Part shown: in pieces, positions 34,652-45,478 of the stretch | Layout of the letters: the number at the start of each line of letters is the position of its first letter | Numbering within the stretch: position 1 is the stretch's first letter | Origin: an uncultured Lachnospiraceae bacterium | Lineage (GTDB): Bacteria > Bacillota > Clostridia > Lachnospirales > Lachnospiraceae | DNA length: 64,000 bases | Direction: 5' to 3' | NCBI GenBank assembly: GCA_944377405.1 | Contig: CALWES010000009.1 | Coordinates: 18,865 to 82,864, forward strand | Made by a program: the position numbers and the translations under genes | Notes under the pieces: generated by a model | What the model was told of the DNA's origin: nothing | What the model saw: only the letters and a program-made list of their open reading frames with translations | Database searches by the model: none

Positions 34652-36319
34652 TTATTTTCCTCCTTCCAGGCTGCGGTTGATGGCGGAGAAGAGGGCGTTA
34701 ATGGAGGAAGCGATGATATCGTCGTGGATACCTGCGCCCCATACCCGCTTTCCGTTCTCCGGCAGGATGCTGACGTAGGAAATGGCCTGGGAGGAAGAGC
34801 CTCTGGTAAGAGCGTGCTCCTCATAGGTCAGATCCGAGAAGGCGATGCCCAGCTGTTTTTTCACTGCATTGCTGACAGCGTCCAGACGTCCGTTACCCTT
34901 TGCACTGAGCTCCTGCTTTTCTCCGTCGATCTCCACCGTAACGATGGCGTGCATCTCCGGGGTCCGGACGAAGTGGTAATCGATCAGACGGATGTGATCG
35001 TTGATATTGACATAGGTGTCGGTAAATACCTGCAGCACCTCCTTGGGGGAGAGCTCCGCATGGGCGTGGTCGGATACGGATTTTACCGCATAGCCCACCT
35101 CCTCCCGCATGGCCGCAGGCAGGATATAACCGAAGTTGTGCTCCAGAAGGTAGCCGATGCCGCCCTTTCCGGACTGAGAATTGATCCGGATCACGTCGGT
35201 CTCGTATTCCCTTCCCACATCGCCGGGGTCGATGGGCAGATAGGGCACGGTCCAGGTATCGCAGTGCTTCTCTTCCCGCCACTTCATGCCCTTGGCGATG
35301 GCATCCTGATGGGATCCGGAGAAGGCCGCGAATACCAGCTTGCCCGCATAGGGCTGGCGCTCGTATACGTGCATCCGGGTCACCCGCTCATAGAGCTCCG
35401 TGATCTCCGGCATGTTGGAGAAATCCAGCTCCGGATCCACGCCCTGGGCGTACATGTTAAGGGCCAGGGTGATGATGTCCACATTTCCGGTGCGCTCTCC
35501 GTTTCCGAAAAGGGTCCCCTCGATGCGGTCCGCTCCGGCCAGGATCCCCAGCTCCGCGTCTGCCACGGCGCAGCCCCGGTCGTTGTGGGGATGGAGGGAG
35601 ACCTCCACCGCCTCCCGGTATTTCAGATTGTCGCAGATATATTCCACCTGGTCCGCATAGACATGGGGGGAAGACAGCTCCACCGTGGCCGGAAGGTTGA
35701 TGATGGCCTTCCTGTCGGGGGTGGGCTTCCATACGTCCAGTACCGCATTGCAGATCTCCAGGGCAAACTCCGGCTCCGTTCCCGTAAAGGATTCCGGGGA
35801 GTACTCGTAACGGTAGGCGGTCCCGGTCTCGGCAGCGATCTTCTCAAAGAGCTCCGCGCCCTCCACCGCGATGCGGACGATCTCCTCCCTGGACTTGCGG
35901 AACACCTGCTCCCGCTGGGCCAGGGAGGTGGAGTTGTAAAGATGAACGATGGCGTTTTTGCAGCCGGAGAGGGCCTCGAAGGTCTTCCGGATGATATGCT
36001 CCCTGCTCTGGGTCAGGACCTGTACCGTCACATCGTCGGGAATGAGGTCCTTTTCGATCAGGGTCCGCAGGAAGGTATATTCCGTCTCGGAGGCGGCGGG
36101 GAAGCCCACCTCGATCTCCTTAAAGCCAAGCTTTACCAATAGTCCGAAAAACTCCAGCTTTTCCTCCAGGCTCATGGGGATCACCAGGGACTGATTGCCG
36201 TCCCGCAGGTCCACGGAGCACCATACCGGAGCTTTTTCGATATAGGTCTTCTCCGCCCATTTCCGTTCCGGTTTTGGCACCGGAAAGAACTGACGGGTAT
36301 ACTTCTTTGCGTTCATCAT
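34652..36319 (-). CDS. leuA: 2-isopropylmalate synthase
   Basis: The 555-residue enzyme condenses acetyl-CoA with 2-oxoisovalerate, the first committed step to leucine. The DRE-TIM motif is [12 protein letters not shown] near residue 37, the metal site is [18 protein letters not shown], and the C-terminal 130 residues form the leucine-binding regulatory domain (with the [17 protein letters not shown] segment). Length is of the long LeuA2 type. It starts at MM 36319 (either Met possible) and follows ilvA by about 50 bp. Confidence 0.97.
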   Translation of the reverse strand: MMNAKKYTRQFFPVPKPERKWAEKTYIEKAPVWCSVDLRDGNQSLVIPMSLEEKLEFFGLLVKLGFKEIEVGFPAASETEYTFLRTLIEKDLIPDDVTVQVLTQSREHIIRKTFEALSGCKNAIVHLYNSTSLAQREQVFRKSREEIVRIAVEGAELFEKIAAETGTAYRYEYSPESFTGTEPEFALEICNAVLDVWKPTPDRKAIINLPATVELSSPHVYADQVEYICDNLKYREAVEVSLHPHNDRGCAVADAELGILAGADRIEGTLFGNGERTGNVDIITLALNMYAQGVDPELDFSNMPEITELYERVTRMHVYERQPYAGKLVFAAFSGSHQDAIAKGMKWREEKHCDTWTVPYLPIDPGDVGREYETDVIRINSQSGKGGIGYLLEHNFGYILPAAMREEVGYAVKSVSDHAHAELSPKEVLQVFTDTYVNINDHIRLIDYHFVRTPEMHAIVTVEIDGEKQELSAKGNGRLDAVSNAVKKQLGIAFSDLTYEEHALTRGSSSQAISYVSILPENGKRVWGAGIHDDIIASSINALFSAINRSLEGGK

Positions 36320-36368
36320 AGTGTTTTCTGCCTTTCTTCCTCTTTCGTTCCTTTTCTTTCTCGCACTT

Positions 36369-37577
36369 TTATACGATCTTCAGGCCGTTTTCCGTAAGGG
36401 CCTGCCTGATAGCCCGGATATGATCGAAGTTTCTGGTCTCCATGGCGATACGGATGTAGCAGCCGTTTACGTCGGAGCCCTCTCTGGAAGGCTCGTAGTT
36501 GACCGCCGTTACGTTGCCTCCGTGCTCCGCAATGATCCTGGAGACTGCCAGGAGCTGTCCCGGCTTGTCCACAAGCTCGATGGTGAGCTGACAGCTGCGG
36601 CCGGACATAACCAAGCCTCTGGTGATGACCCTGGACAGGATGGTCACATCAATGTTTCCGCCGGAGAGGAGACATACGGTCTTCTTTCCCTCCAGGTCCA
36701 CCTTCCCGAACATGGCGGCTGCCACCGCCACGGCGCCGGCTCCCTCCGTCACCAGCTTGTGCTGCTCCATCAGGGCCAGGATGGCTGCGGAGATCTCGTC
36801 GTCCGTCACCGTCACGATCTCGTCCACGTATCTGGAGCAGAGCTCATAGGTCAGCTCTCCGGGCTGCTTGACGGCGATACCGTCGGCAATGGTCACCACG
36901 GACTCCAGGGTCTCGATCCGGGAATCCCGGATGGAGTTCATCATGGAGGGGGCTCCTGCCGCCTGAACGCCGTAGATCTTCACATTGGGGTTCAGGCTCT
37001 TCATGGTATAGGCAATGCCGGAGATCAGGCCGCCGCCTCCGATGGGGACGATGATGGCGTCCAGATCCGGTACCTGCTCCGCCAGCTCCAGGGCGATGGT
37101 GCCCTGTCCCGCGATCACCGCAGGATCGTCAAAGGGGTGGATGAAGGTGTAGCCCTCCTCGTCCCGGAGGGACAGGGCCTTCTGATAGGCGTCGTCGTAG
37201 ACTCCCTCCACCAGACAGATCTCCGCTCCGTAGCTCCTGGTGGCCTCCACCTTGGAGATGGGAGCTCCGTCCGGCAGGCAGATCACTGCCTTGATGCCGT
37301 AGCGCTGGGCCGCCAGGGCCACGCCCTGGGCATGGTTTCCTGCGGAGCAGGCCACAACGCCCCTCTGCCGTTCCTCCTCGGATAGCTGGGAGATCTTATA
37401 GTAGGCTCCCCTGATCTTAAAGGCACCGGTGACCTGCAGGTTCTCCGTCTTGAGATAGAGATCCGTGCCGGGCCGAAGCTTCGGCGCCGGAATCACGTTG
37501 GTGGGTCTTATAACGTCCTTCAAAACATATTTTGCTTTATATACACTGTCCAGTGTCAGCTGGTCCATCTTTTCCAT
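36369..37577 (-). CDS. ilvA: Threonine ammonia-lyase with C-terminal ACT domain
   Basis: The 402-residue PLP enzyme deaminates threonine to 2-oxobutyrate for isoleucine. The PLP lysine is in VTGAFKIRGAYYKI (near 55), the phosphate loop is GGGGLISGIAYTMK, and LSGGNIDVTIL marks the end of the catalytic domain. One ACT domain (about 325-402) follows, as in short ilvA/tdcB-type enzymes. AAGGAGC lies inside the end of the upstream ATPase gene, which suggests coupled expression. Confidence 0.95.
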   Translation of the reverse strand: MEKMDQLTLDSVYKAKYVLKDVIRPTNVIPAPKLRPGTDLYLKTENLQVTGAFKIRGAYYKISQLSEEERQRGVVACSAGNHAQGVALAAQRYGIKAVICLPDGAPISKVEATRSYGAEICLVEGVYDDAYQKALSLRDEEGYTFIHPFDDPAVIAGQGTIALELAEQVPDLDAIIVPIGGGGLISGIAYTMKSLNPNVKIYGVQAAGAPSMMNSIRDSRIETLESVVTIADGIAVKQPGELTYELCSRYVDEIVTVTDDEISAAILALMEQHKLVTEGAGAVAVAAAMFGKVDLEGKKTVCLLSGGNIDVTILSRVITRGLVMSGRSCQLTIELVDKPGQLLAVSRIIAEHGGNVTAVNYEPSREGSDVNGCYIRIAMETRNFDHIRAIRQALTENGLKIV

Positions 37578-37581
37578 ACTC

Positions 37582-38790
37582 TTAAACTGCTCCTTGTATC
37601 ATCAGACTGTCTATGAACTGTCCTGCCGCCCTGGGGGATCTGCTGCCGCAGCCAAGGGCAAAGGCCTCCGCCCTGCGGAAGAGTTCCTCCCGCTCCATGG
37701 AGATCCCTTCCCGCTTTGCCAGTTCCTCCACGATCTCCAGATAGAGGTTCTTGTCCGGTTTTCCAAAATACACCTTCAGACCGAAGCGGTCCGACAGGGA
37801 CAGAAGCTCCTGCATGGTGTCGGACAGATGTACCTCATCCCCCGACTCCCGGTCAGAGAAGCTTTCCTTTACGATATGCCGCCGGTTGCTGGTGGCATAG
37901 ATCACCGCGTTCTTCGCCCTGGCGGAGGCGGAGCCCTCCAGGGCCGCCTTCAGCATGCTGAAGCTGTCGTCGTTTTTGTTAAAGGACAGGTCGTCGATAA
38001 AGATAATGAATTTCAGGGGATTGTCTGCGATCTTCCCCATAACGGCGGAGAGGCTCAGAAGCTGGTCCTTCCGAAGCTCGATGAGCCGGACCCCCTGCCG
38101 GTAGAAATAGTTGGCGCAGGCCTTTACCGTGGAGGACTTTCCCGTTCCCGCGTCTCCGTAAAGGAGAACGTTTGCCGCAGGCTTTCCCTCCACCAGGGCC
38201 CTGGTGTTGTCAAAGACCTTCTGACGCTCCGCCTCATAGCCCACGAAGCTGTCCAGGTCGATGCTGTCTGCTGCCTCCACGGGAAGGATCTCCTCTCCCT
38301 CCACCCGGAACATGCCGGCGGAGGAAAAGATCCCGTAGCCATAACGGCAGATCTCGGAAAGCCGTTTTTCGTAGGCCTCCTGAAAATCCACCGGATGATT
38401 CTCAAAACAGGGGATATGCCCCGAAAAGCCGGATTCCCCATCCCTCTCCCAAAGTTCTGCCGGGCTAAGCTCTGACAGTCTGGAAAAAAGCCTGAGCTCT
38501 GCTGCCGCATTTTCCTTCAGGGCCTCCGGGAGCCCCTTTCCCCGGGCTACGCCCGTCATGTAGGGGTTTTCGTCTTCAAAGACCGCTCTCCTGAGAAAGT
38601 CTGAGAAGCAGTAGCCGTCCCTTGCCAGGGACCAGACGAAGGCACCGAAGCTGTCCATCCGCTCCCCGGGTCCCCCCTCGGAGCTAAGGAGTTCAAGAAG
38701 TCTCCTGACCGGCTCCTGCTCCCGCAGCTTCCGGAACACGCAGAGGCCGGAAAGTCCGCATATGAGCTCTGTCCTCTCTTCTTTTTTCAT
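37582..38790 (-). CDS. DUF815 AAA-type ATPase embedded in the ilv/leu operon
   Basis: The 402-residue protein has a variable N-terminal half (about 1-190) and a C-terminal AAA domain: Walker A LLYGDAGTGKSSTVKA near residue 210, Walker B KFIIFIDDLSFNKND near 260 and YATSNRRHIVKESFSD as sensor region. This matches DUF815 (YraN-independent orphan AAA) proteins. The role is unknown. It lies between ilvD (63 bp upstream) and ilvA (4 bp downstream), and it is not a known part of branched-chain synthesis. It may be cotranscribed by chance or have a chaperone-like role. Confidence 0.88.
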   Translation of the reverse strand: MKKEERTELICGLSGLCVFRKLREQEPVRRLLELLSSEGGPGERMDSFGAFVWSLARDGYCFSDFLRRAVFEDENPYMTGVARGKGLPEALKENAAAELRLFSRLSELSPAELWERDGESGFSGHIPCFENHPVDFQEAYEKRLSEICRYGYGIFSSAGMFRVEGEEILPVEAADSIDLDSFVGYEAERQKVFDNTRALVEGKPAANVLLYGDAGTGKSSTVKACANYFYRQGVRLIELRKDQLLSLSAVMGKIADNPLKFIIFIDDLSFNKNDDSFSMLKAALEGSASARAKNAVIYATSNRRHIVKESFSDRESGDEVHLSDTMQELLSLSDRFGLKVYFGKPDKNLYLEIVEELAKREGISMEREELFRRAEAFALGCGSRSPRAAGQFIDSLMIQGAV

Positions 38791-38853
38791 GTCTCCTCCC
38801 CTCTTTCTGCTTCCCCTGGGGCCTTTGGTCCCTTATTCTTATGCATGGGGTTC

Positions 38854-40521
38854 TTATGCATAACGATTGATGATGGCCCCCTTATCTGCTGAGCTTACCA
38901 TCTGGGCATATCTTGCAAGACAGCCTTTGGCATCCGTTTTTTTCCGGATCTCCATGGTCTTCTTCCGCTCCGCAAGCTCCGCCTCGTCCACCTTCAGCTG
39001 AATGCTGTAATTGGGGATGTCGATGGAGATCAGATCCCCTTCCTTTACGTAGGCAATGAGTCCGCCGCTGGCTGCCTCCGGGGATACGTGGCCGATGGAA
39101 GCTCCTCTTGTAGCGCCGGAAAAGCGGCCGTCGGTGATCAGGGCCACATCCTTGTCCAGTCCCATGCCTGCAATGGCGGAGGTGGGAGAAAGCATCTCCC
39201 GCATACCGGGTCCTCCTGCAGGGCCTTCGTAGCGGATCACCACCACGTCTCCCTTCCGGATCTTTCCTGCGTAAATGGCCCCGATGGCCTCCTCTTCGCT
39301 TTCAAATACCCTGGCGGGACCCTCATGCACCAGCATCTCCGGGGCCACGGCACTGCGCTTTACCACGCAGCCGTTTTCTGCCAGATTGCCCTTCAGTACG
39401 GCGATGCCGCCGGTGCTGCTGTAGGGCCGTTCCACGGGCCGGATCACCTCCGGATCCCGGTTTTCCGCATTCTGGATGGCCTCTCCAAGGGTCCTGCCCA
39501 GACAGGTCTTTACGGAGGTGTCCAGAAGGCCGATCTCCGCAAGCTCCTTTAAAACGGCGTAAACGCCTCCCGCCTCGTTCAGGTCCTCCATGTAGGTGGG
39601 ACCTGCCGGCGCCAGGTGGCAGAGATTCGGGGTCCGCTGGCTGATCTCATTTGCCATGTCCAGATCCCATTCGATGCCGCATTCGTTGGCGATGGCCGGC
39701 AGATGCAACATGCTGTTGGTGGAGCAGCCAAGGGCCATGTCCGCCGTAAGGGCGTTCCGGAAGGAGGCCTCCGTCATAATGTCTCTGGGCTTAAGGCCTG
39801 CCTTCACCAGTTCCATGACCTGCATGCCTGCCCGCTTTGCCAGTTCGATCCGGGCGGAGTAAACCGCCGGGATGGTGCCGTTCCCCGGAAGGCCCATTCC
39901 CAGGACCTCCGTGAGGCAGTTCATGGAATTTGCCGTGTACATGCCGGAGCAGGAACCGCAGGTGGGACAGGTCCGCTCCTCGCAGACCCGCAGCTGGGCT
40001 TCATCGATCTTTCCTGCCGTATAGGCCCCCACCGCCTCGAACATGCTGGAGAGGCTGGTCTTCTTTCCGTTTACCCGGCCTGCCAGCATGGGGCCGCCGC
40101 TGACAAAAATGGTGGGGATATTGATCCGGGCTGCTGCCATCAAGAGGCCCGGCACGTTCTTATCGCAGTTGGGGATCATCACCAGTCCGTCGAATCCGTG
40201 GGCCAGAGCCATGGCCTCGGTGGAGTCTGCAATAATGTCCCGGGTAATGAGGGAGTAACGCATCCCCCGGTGGCCCATGGCGATACCGTCACAGACCGCG
40301 ATGGCCGGAAATACGATGGGCGTTCCCCCGGCCATGGCCACCCCCAGCTTTACCGCTTCGGTGATCTTGTCCAGATTCATGTGTCCCGGCACGATCTCGT
40401 TATAGGAGCTGACGATGCCGATGAGAGGACGCCGCTGCTCCTCTGCCGTCAGTCCCAGTGCATGATACAGTGAACGGTGGGGTGCGTTCTGGAAGCCGTC
40501 CACGATTTCTTCTCTTACCAT
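38854..40521 (-). CDS. ilvD: Dihydroxy-acid dehydratase
   Basis: The 555-residue iron-sulfur enzyme dehydrates dihydroxy-isovalerate and dihydroxy-methylvalerate. Cluster cysteines are seen in [18 protein letters not shown] and [18 protein letters not shown], and the [19 protein letters not shown] segment is standard. It is separated from ilvC by 70 bp that hold a strong hairpin. Its last codons and stop are followed by a short direct repeat, ATGCATAAGAA. Confidence 0.98.
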   Translation of the reverse strand: MVREEIVDGFQNAPHRSLYHALGLTAEEQRRPLIGIVSSYNEIVPGHMNLDKITEAVKLGVAMAGGTPIVFPAIAVCDGIAMGHRGMRYSLITRDIIADSTEAMALAHGFDGLVMIPNCDKNVPGLLMAAARINIPTIFVSGGPMLAGRVNGKKTSLSSMFEAVGAYTAGKIDEAQLRVCEERTCPTCGSCSGMYTANSMNCLTEVLGMGLPGNGTIPAVYSARIELAKRAGMQVMELVKAGLKPRDIMTEASFRNALTADMALGCSTNSMLHLPAIANECGIEWDLDMANEISQRTPNLCHLAPAGPTYMEDLNEAGGVYAVLKELAEIGLLDTSVKTCLGRTLGEAIQNAENRDPEVIRPVERPYSSTGGIAVLKGNLAENGCVVKRSAVAPEMLVHEGPARVFESEEEAIGAIYAGKIRKGDVVVIRYEGPAGGPGMREMLSPTSAIAGMGLDKDVALITDGRFSGATRGASIGHVSPEAASGGLIAYVKEGDLISIDIPNYSIQLKVDEAELAERKKTMEIRKKTDAKGCLARYAQMVSSADKGAIINRYA

Positions 40522-40539
40522 ATTTCCCGCCCTTTCTCA

Positions 40540-40586
40540 AAAGAGAGGGGGCAGCCCGATCTTTCCCGGGCTGCGTCCCTCTTTTC
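40540..40586 (-). terminator. Strong hairpin between ilvC and ilvD
   Basis: On the minus strand AAAAGAGGGACGCAGCCCG pairs with CGGGCTGCCCCCTCTCTTTT. The stem is long and ends in four Ts, so it could be a partial terminator or a processing/stability element inside the operon. Confidence 0.7.
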
Positions 40587-40591
40587 GTTTA

Positions 40592-42119
<1,528 letters not shown>

Positions 42120-42123
<4 letters not shown>

Positions 42124-43829
42124 TCCTCAGCCTCCTCCCTGGTTGTGATGATATCGTCGATGGAGCCTCCCGGAGGCAGCATGGGCAGTACGAACTCGTC
42201 CTTGTCGATCATGGCGTCAATCACGAAGGGACCGTTGTGCTGCATCGCCTCCTCAAAGGCCTTCCGGAATTCCTCCGGCGTCCAGGCCCTGCGGCCCTCC
42301 GCTCCAAATGCCTCCGCCAGCTTTACAAAGTCCGTCTTCCTTCCCAGGACCGTGTTGGAGTAGCGCTTTCCGTAGAAAAGGGTCTGCCACTGCCGCACCA
42401 TACCCAGGACTCCGTTGTCCATGATCACGATCACCACCGGCACGTTGTAGGTCACTGCCGTGGCCAGCTCGTTCAGGTTCATGCCGAAGCTGCCGTCTCC
42501 CGTTATGAGCACGGTCCGGTCGCCGCTTCCGATCTGGGCGCCGATGGCGGCTCCCAGGCCGTAGCCCATGGTTCCCAGACCGCCGCTGGATGCGAAGCGT
42601 CTGGTCCGCTCAAAGTCCACATACTGGGCGGTCCACATCTGATGCTGTCCCACATCCGTGGCGATGACCGTATCCTTGTCCTTGATCTCGTTGATGATGT
42701 CGAACATCTTCTTGGGGGTCAGGGCCGGTCCTGCCAGCTCCTCCTCCCGGTCCCGGATCTGCTGGCCCTCTGCCTTCAGGGCCTCCACGGTCTTCCGCCA
42801 TGCAGGATGCTCTGCGGCTTCACAGCGCTCCAGGATCCTTCGGAAGGCTGAGACGATGTTTCCTACGATTCCCACATCCACCCGGATGTTCTTATTGATC
42901 TCCGAAAGGTCTGTATCCAGCTGGATGATCTTCGCGCCCTTTCCGTACTTTTCCGTGTTGCCCGTGGCCCGGTCCGAGAAACGGACCCCCACGCCGATGA
43001 TGAGATCCGCTTCCTTGTTTGCCATGGAGGAGGCATACTGACCGTGCATTCCCTCCATGCCCAGGAAACGCTCATAGGAGTTCGGCAGTGCGGAAAGCCC
43101 CATGAAGGTACAGCCGATATAGCCGTCGATCTTCTCTGCCAGGGCCTTTATCATGTCCGACATGCCCTCCCCTGCGGCGCCGCCTCCGATATAGATATAG
43201 GGGCGCTCCGCTTTGCGGATCAGCTCCACCGCCCGGTCGATGGCCTCCTCCGTAGCCTCTTCCTCCTCCGCATAGGGCACCACCTCCGCCGGGATGTACT
43301 CTCCCATGGCGGTCTGGACGTCCTTGGGGATATCCACCAGCACCACGCCGGGCCTTCCGGATTTTGCCAGCTGGAAGGCCTCCCGGATGGTGTCTGCCAG
43401 CTCGTTTACATCGGTCACAAAATAATTATGCTTGGTTATGGGGAGGGTGATCCCCGTGATATTGATCTCCTGGAAGCTGTCCTTTCCGATGAGAGAGGTG
43501 GGAACATTTCCCGTAATGGCCACCATGGGGATGGAATCCAGCATAGCCGTGGCGATGCCCGTTACCAGGTTCGTGGCTCCCGGTCCTGAGGTGGCAATGA
43601 CCACGCCTACCTTTCCCGTCACTCTGGAATATCCGTCCGCCGCATGGGCAGCACCCTGTTCATGGGCCGTCAGGTAATGCCGGATACGGTCGCTTGCCTT
43701 ATATAATTCGTCATAGATGTTCAGCACCTGGCCCCCGGGATATCCGAAGACGTCCGTCACGCCCTGCTCGATCAGTGTCTCGATCAGGATCTGTGCGCCG
43801 CACATCTGCTTTCCTTCCTGTCTCTGCAT
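42120..43829 (-). CDS. ilvB: Acetolactate synthase large subunit
   Basis: The 569-residue ThDP enzyme condenses two pyruvates (or pyruvate and 2-oxobutyrate). The catalytic Glu is in TAHEQGAAHAADGYSRV, the ThDP/Mg2+ motif is GDGSFGMNLNELATAV...IMDNG, and the FAD-binding middle domain is present. GGGAGGAGC precedes the ATG at 43829. It is the first gene of the branched-chain operon and is preceded by an attenuator-like leader. Confidence 0.98.
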
Positions 43830-43900
43830 TGCTCCTCCCTTTCCTGTGGCCCTGTCCAGTTCCCGTCTCTCCGGCTCTGTTCCCCTGGCTTTCAGGGTAC

Positions 43901-43948
43901 AAAAAAACCTTCCCTCTGCCCCGCCGGAAGCGGCGATGCAGGAGAAAG
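43901..43948 (-). terminator. Attenuator terminator in the ilvB leader
   Basis: CTTTCTCCTGCATCGCCG pairs with CGGCGGGGCAGAGGGAAGG, followed by seven Ts, between the promoter and ilvB. Confidence 0.75.
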
Positions 43949-43973
43949 CCCGGTATACTGAAAACGGCCTTTC
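43943..43973 (-). promoter_or_regulatory. Competing hairpin in the ilvB leader
   Basis: GAAAGGCCG can pair with CGGGCTTTC (one mismatch), and its 3' arm shares CTTTC with the terminator's 5' arm. The two hairpins exclude each other in part, the usual layout for attenuation. There is no room for a leader peptide. Confidence 0.5.
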
Positions 43974-43989
43974 TTTTTTATGTTTTTTA

Positions 43990-44019
43990 ATTAAAACATC
44001 CGGGAATTTCTTTTGTCAA
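43990..44019 (-). promoter_or_regulatory. Promoter of the ilv/leu operon
   Basis: TTGACA (44014-44019), an 18-base spacer and TTTAAT (43990-43995) on the minus strand. Confidence 0.8.
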
Positions 44020-44138
44020 CGATTTGGAGACCTACGGTGGAAAATAGGGAGTTTTTCCTCCATACTATAACTTGTTGTTATTTCTCTTATAAGTGCAGCG
44101 GGAATGGGGGAATGATGGAGAATGAAATGGCGCACACG

Positions 44139-44172
44139 CAAAAAGACCCCGCATGGTCTCCCATACGAGGTC
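44139..44172 (-). terminator. Terminator of the rpsF-ssb-rpsR operon
   Basis: GACCTCGTATGGGAGACC folds back on CATGCGGGGTC, followed by five Ts on the minus strand, just after rpsR. Confidence 0.8.
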
Positions 44173-44198
44173 CTCTCTGTAAGATCTTATTTCCTGCT

Positions 44199-44471
44199 TT
44201 ATTCTACAGTGTAGGGAAGCAGTGCAAGATGTCTTGCTCTCTTGATCGCAACGGTAAGCTCTCTCTGATGCTTTGCGCAGTTACCGGTGATCCTTCTGGG
44301 AAGGATCTTACCTCTCTCAGAGATATACTTCTTTAAGGTTGCAACATCTTTATAGTCGATCGGCTTAGCCTTCTCGCTGCAGAATACACATACCTTACGT
44401 CTTCTGCGGAAGCCGCCCATCTTTCTCGGGCGTGCGGAAGCTTCTTTGCCTTCAGCCTTCTGAAATGCCAT
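44199..44471 (-). CDS. rpsR: 30S ribosomal protein S18
   Basis: The 90-residue protein contains [14 protein letters not shown], a zinc-type CxxC pair, and the core [20 protein letters not shown]. The tail is [14 protein letters not shown]. It binds S6 on the 30S platform. It is the last gene of the rpsF-ssb-rpsR operon. Confidence 0.98.
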   Translation of the reverse strand: MAFQKAEGKEASARPRKMGGFRRRRKVCVFCSEKAKPIDYKDVATLKKYISERGKILPRRITGNCAKHQRELTVAIKRARHLALLPYTVE

Positions 44472-44533
44472 CTTATTTTCCTCCTGTTATCCTTAGTCTG
44501 CGGAGTACCCGTAGCCCTGGAGGGCCGGGGTCA

Positions 44534-44998
44534 TTAGTTGAAGGGAAGTCCTTCGTCCTCTACTCCGTCGGGAATGTTCATGAATCCGTCTCCCACCGGT
44601 GAACCGAAGTCGCTGCCTGCGGATGAACCGCCGCCAAAGGAGCTGCCGGTGCCTCTGCCCTCCTGGGCTGCCTTGCTCTCGGCAAATTCCTGATCCTCGA
44701 TCACAACATCAGTGGTGTAGACCTTCTGACCATCCTTGTTTACATAACTGCCTGTCTGGATCCTGCCGGTGGCAAGGATCTTGGTTCCCTGGTGCAAGTA
44801 TCTTTCTGCAAACTCTGCCTGTCTTCCGAAGGCCACGCAGCCAATGAAATCTGCGGTCTGCTGTCCCTCAGCGGCATCCCGGCGCATACGGCGGTCAACT
44901 GCGATGGTGTATCTTGCGATGGCCATGCTGTTGTCACCCTGGGTATAGCGGATATCGGGATCTCTTGTGAGTCTGCCCATTAAAATGACTTTATTCAT
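44534..44998 (-). CDS. ssb: Single-stranded DNA-binding protein
   Basis: The 154-residue SSB has the OB fold in residues 1-110 (MNKVILMGRLTRDPDIRYTQ, FIGCVAFGRQAEFAERYL), a Gly/Ser-rich linker and the acidic tip DEGLPFN that docks partner proteins. The tip is a slight variant of DDDIPF. It lies between rpsF and rpsR as in most Firmicutes. Confidence 0.98.
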   Translation of the reverse strand: MNKVILMGRLTRDPDIRYTQGDNSMAIARYTIAVDRRMRRDAAEGQQTADFIGCVAFGRQAEFAERYLHQGTKILATGRIQTGSYVNKDGQKVYTTDVVIEDQEFAESKAAQEGRGTGSSFGGGSSAGSDFGSPVGDGFMNIPDGVEDEGLPFN

Positions 44999-45021
44999 AC
45001 TTTCACACTTTCTTAAATTGA

Positions 45022-45309
45022 TCAGTCTTCTTTTCTGATAACTAAGTATCTGAGAACAGGCTCCATGATGCGAACGTGTGACTCAAGCTCATTCGGGGTG
45101 TTCTGATCGCCCTCGAAGTTGATGATGTAGTAGAATCCCTCAATCTGATGCTGGATCTCATAAGCAAGTCTCTTCTTGCCCCACTCATCGATCTCGCCTA
45201 CAGTTCCGTTGTAGCGGGTGATGTAACCCTTCAGCTGCTCAACCACTGCGGCTCTTGCTTCGTCATCGAGTTTCGCACTAAGAATAACTGTTAATTCATA
45301 CTTATTCAT
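45022..45309 (-). CDS. rpsF: 30S ribosomal protein S6
   Basis: The 95-residue protein begins MNKYELTVILSAKLDDEARA and has the WGKKRLAYEIQHQIEGFYYI core. It pairs with S18 on the 30S subunit. A good GGAGG site precedes the ATG. It is the first gene of the operon and may control it through a leader RNA. Confidence 0.98.
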   Translation of the reverse strand: MNKYELTVILSAKLDDEARAAVVEQLKGYITRYNGTVGEIDEWGKKRLAYEIQHQIEGFYYIINFEGDQNTPNELESHVRIMEPVLRYLVIRKED

Positions 45310-45330
45310 AATGTTTACCTCCTTTTGGTC

Positions 45331-45363
45331 TATCCGGCCCCTGCTTCTGCAGGAGCAAGGAAC
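45331..45363 (-). promoter_or_regulatory. Candidate S6:S18-binding leader hairpin
   Basis: In the rpsF leader CTCCTGC pairs with GCAGGGG around AGAA, followed by CCG and then bases that can pair with upstream TCC. A hairpin with an adjacent CCG is the known S6:S18 autoregulatory motif. The match is judged by eye. Confidence 0.45.
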
Positions 45364-45381
45364 AATATGTCACGGACTAAT

Positions 45382-45410
45382 ATAATATCAGAAAAGCCCT
45401 GCGATTGCAA
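45382..45410 (-). promoter_or_regulatory. rpsF promoter
   Basis: TTGCAA (45405-45410), a 17-base spacer and TATTAT (45382-45387) on the minus strand. A palindrome (AAAAGCC...GGCTTTTT, 45391-45419) overlaps the -35 and may also end the upstream transcript. Confidence 0.7.
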
Positions 45411-45478
45411 GGCTTTTTCCGCGATTTTCCGATATATTTTCTTCGGCCCCGGAGATCTTCTCCGGGTCTGAGCCTTCC

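Larger units (their letters stand above)
43830..44138. other. Leader region of the ilv/leu operon
   Basis: This gene-free space holds the ilvB promoter, the attenuator pair and about 70 bp with no visible signal before the ribosomal terminator. Confidence 0.6.

Noticed and set aside
34724..36142. 472-codon frame on the plus strand
   Set aside because: Antisense to leuA, which is unmistakable; no ribosome site and no domain.
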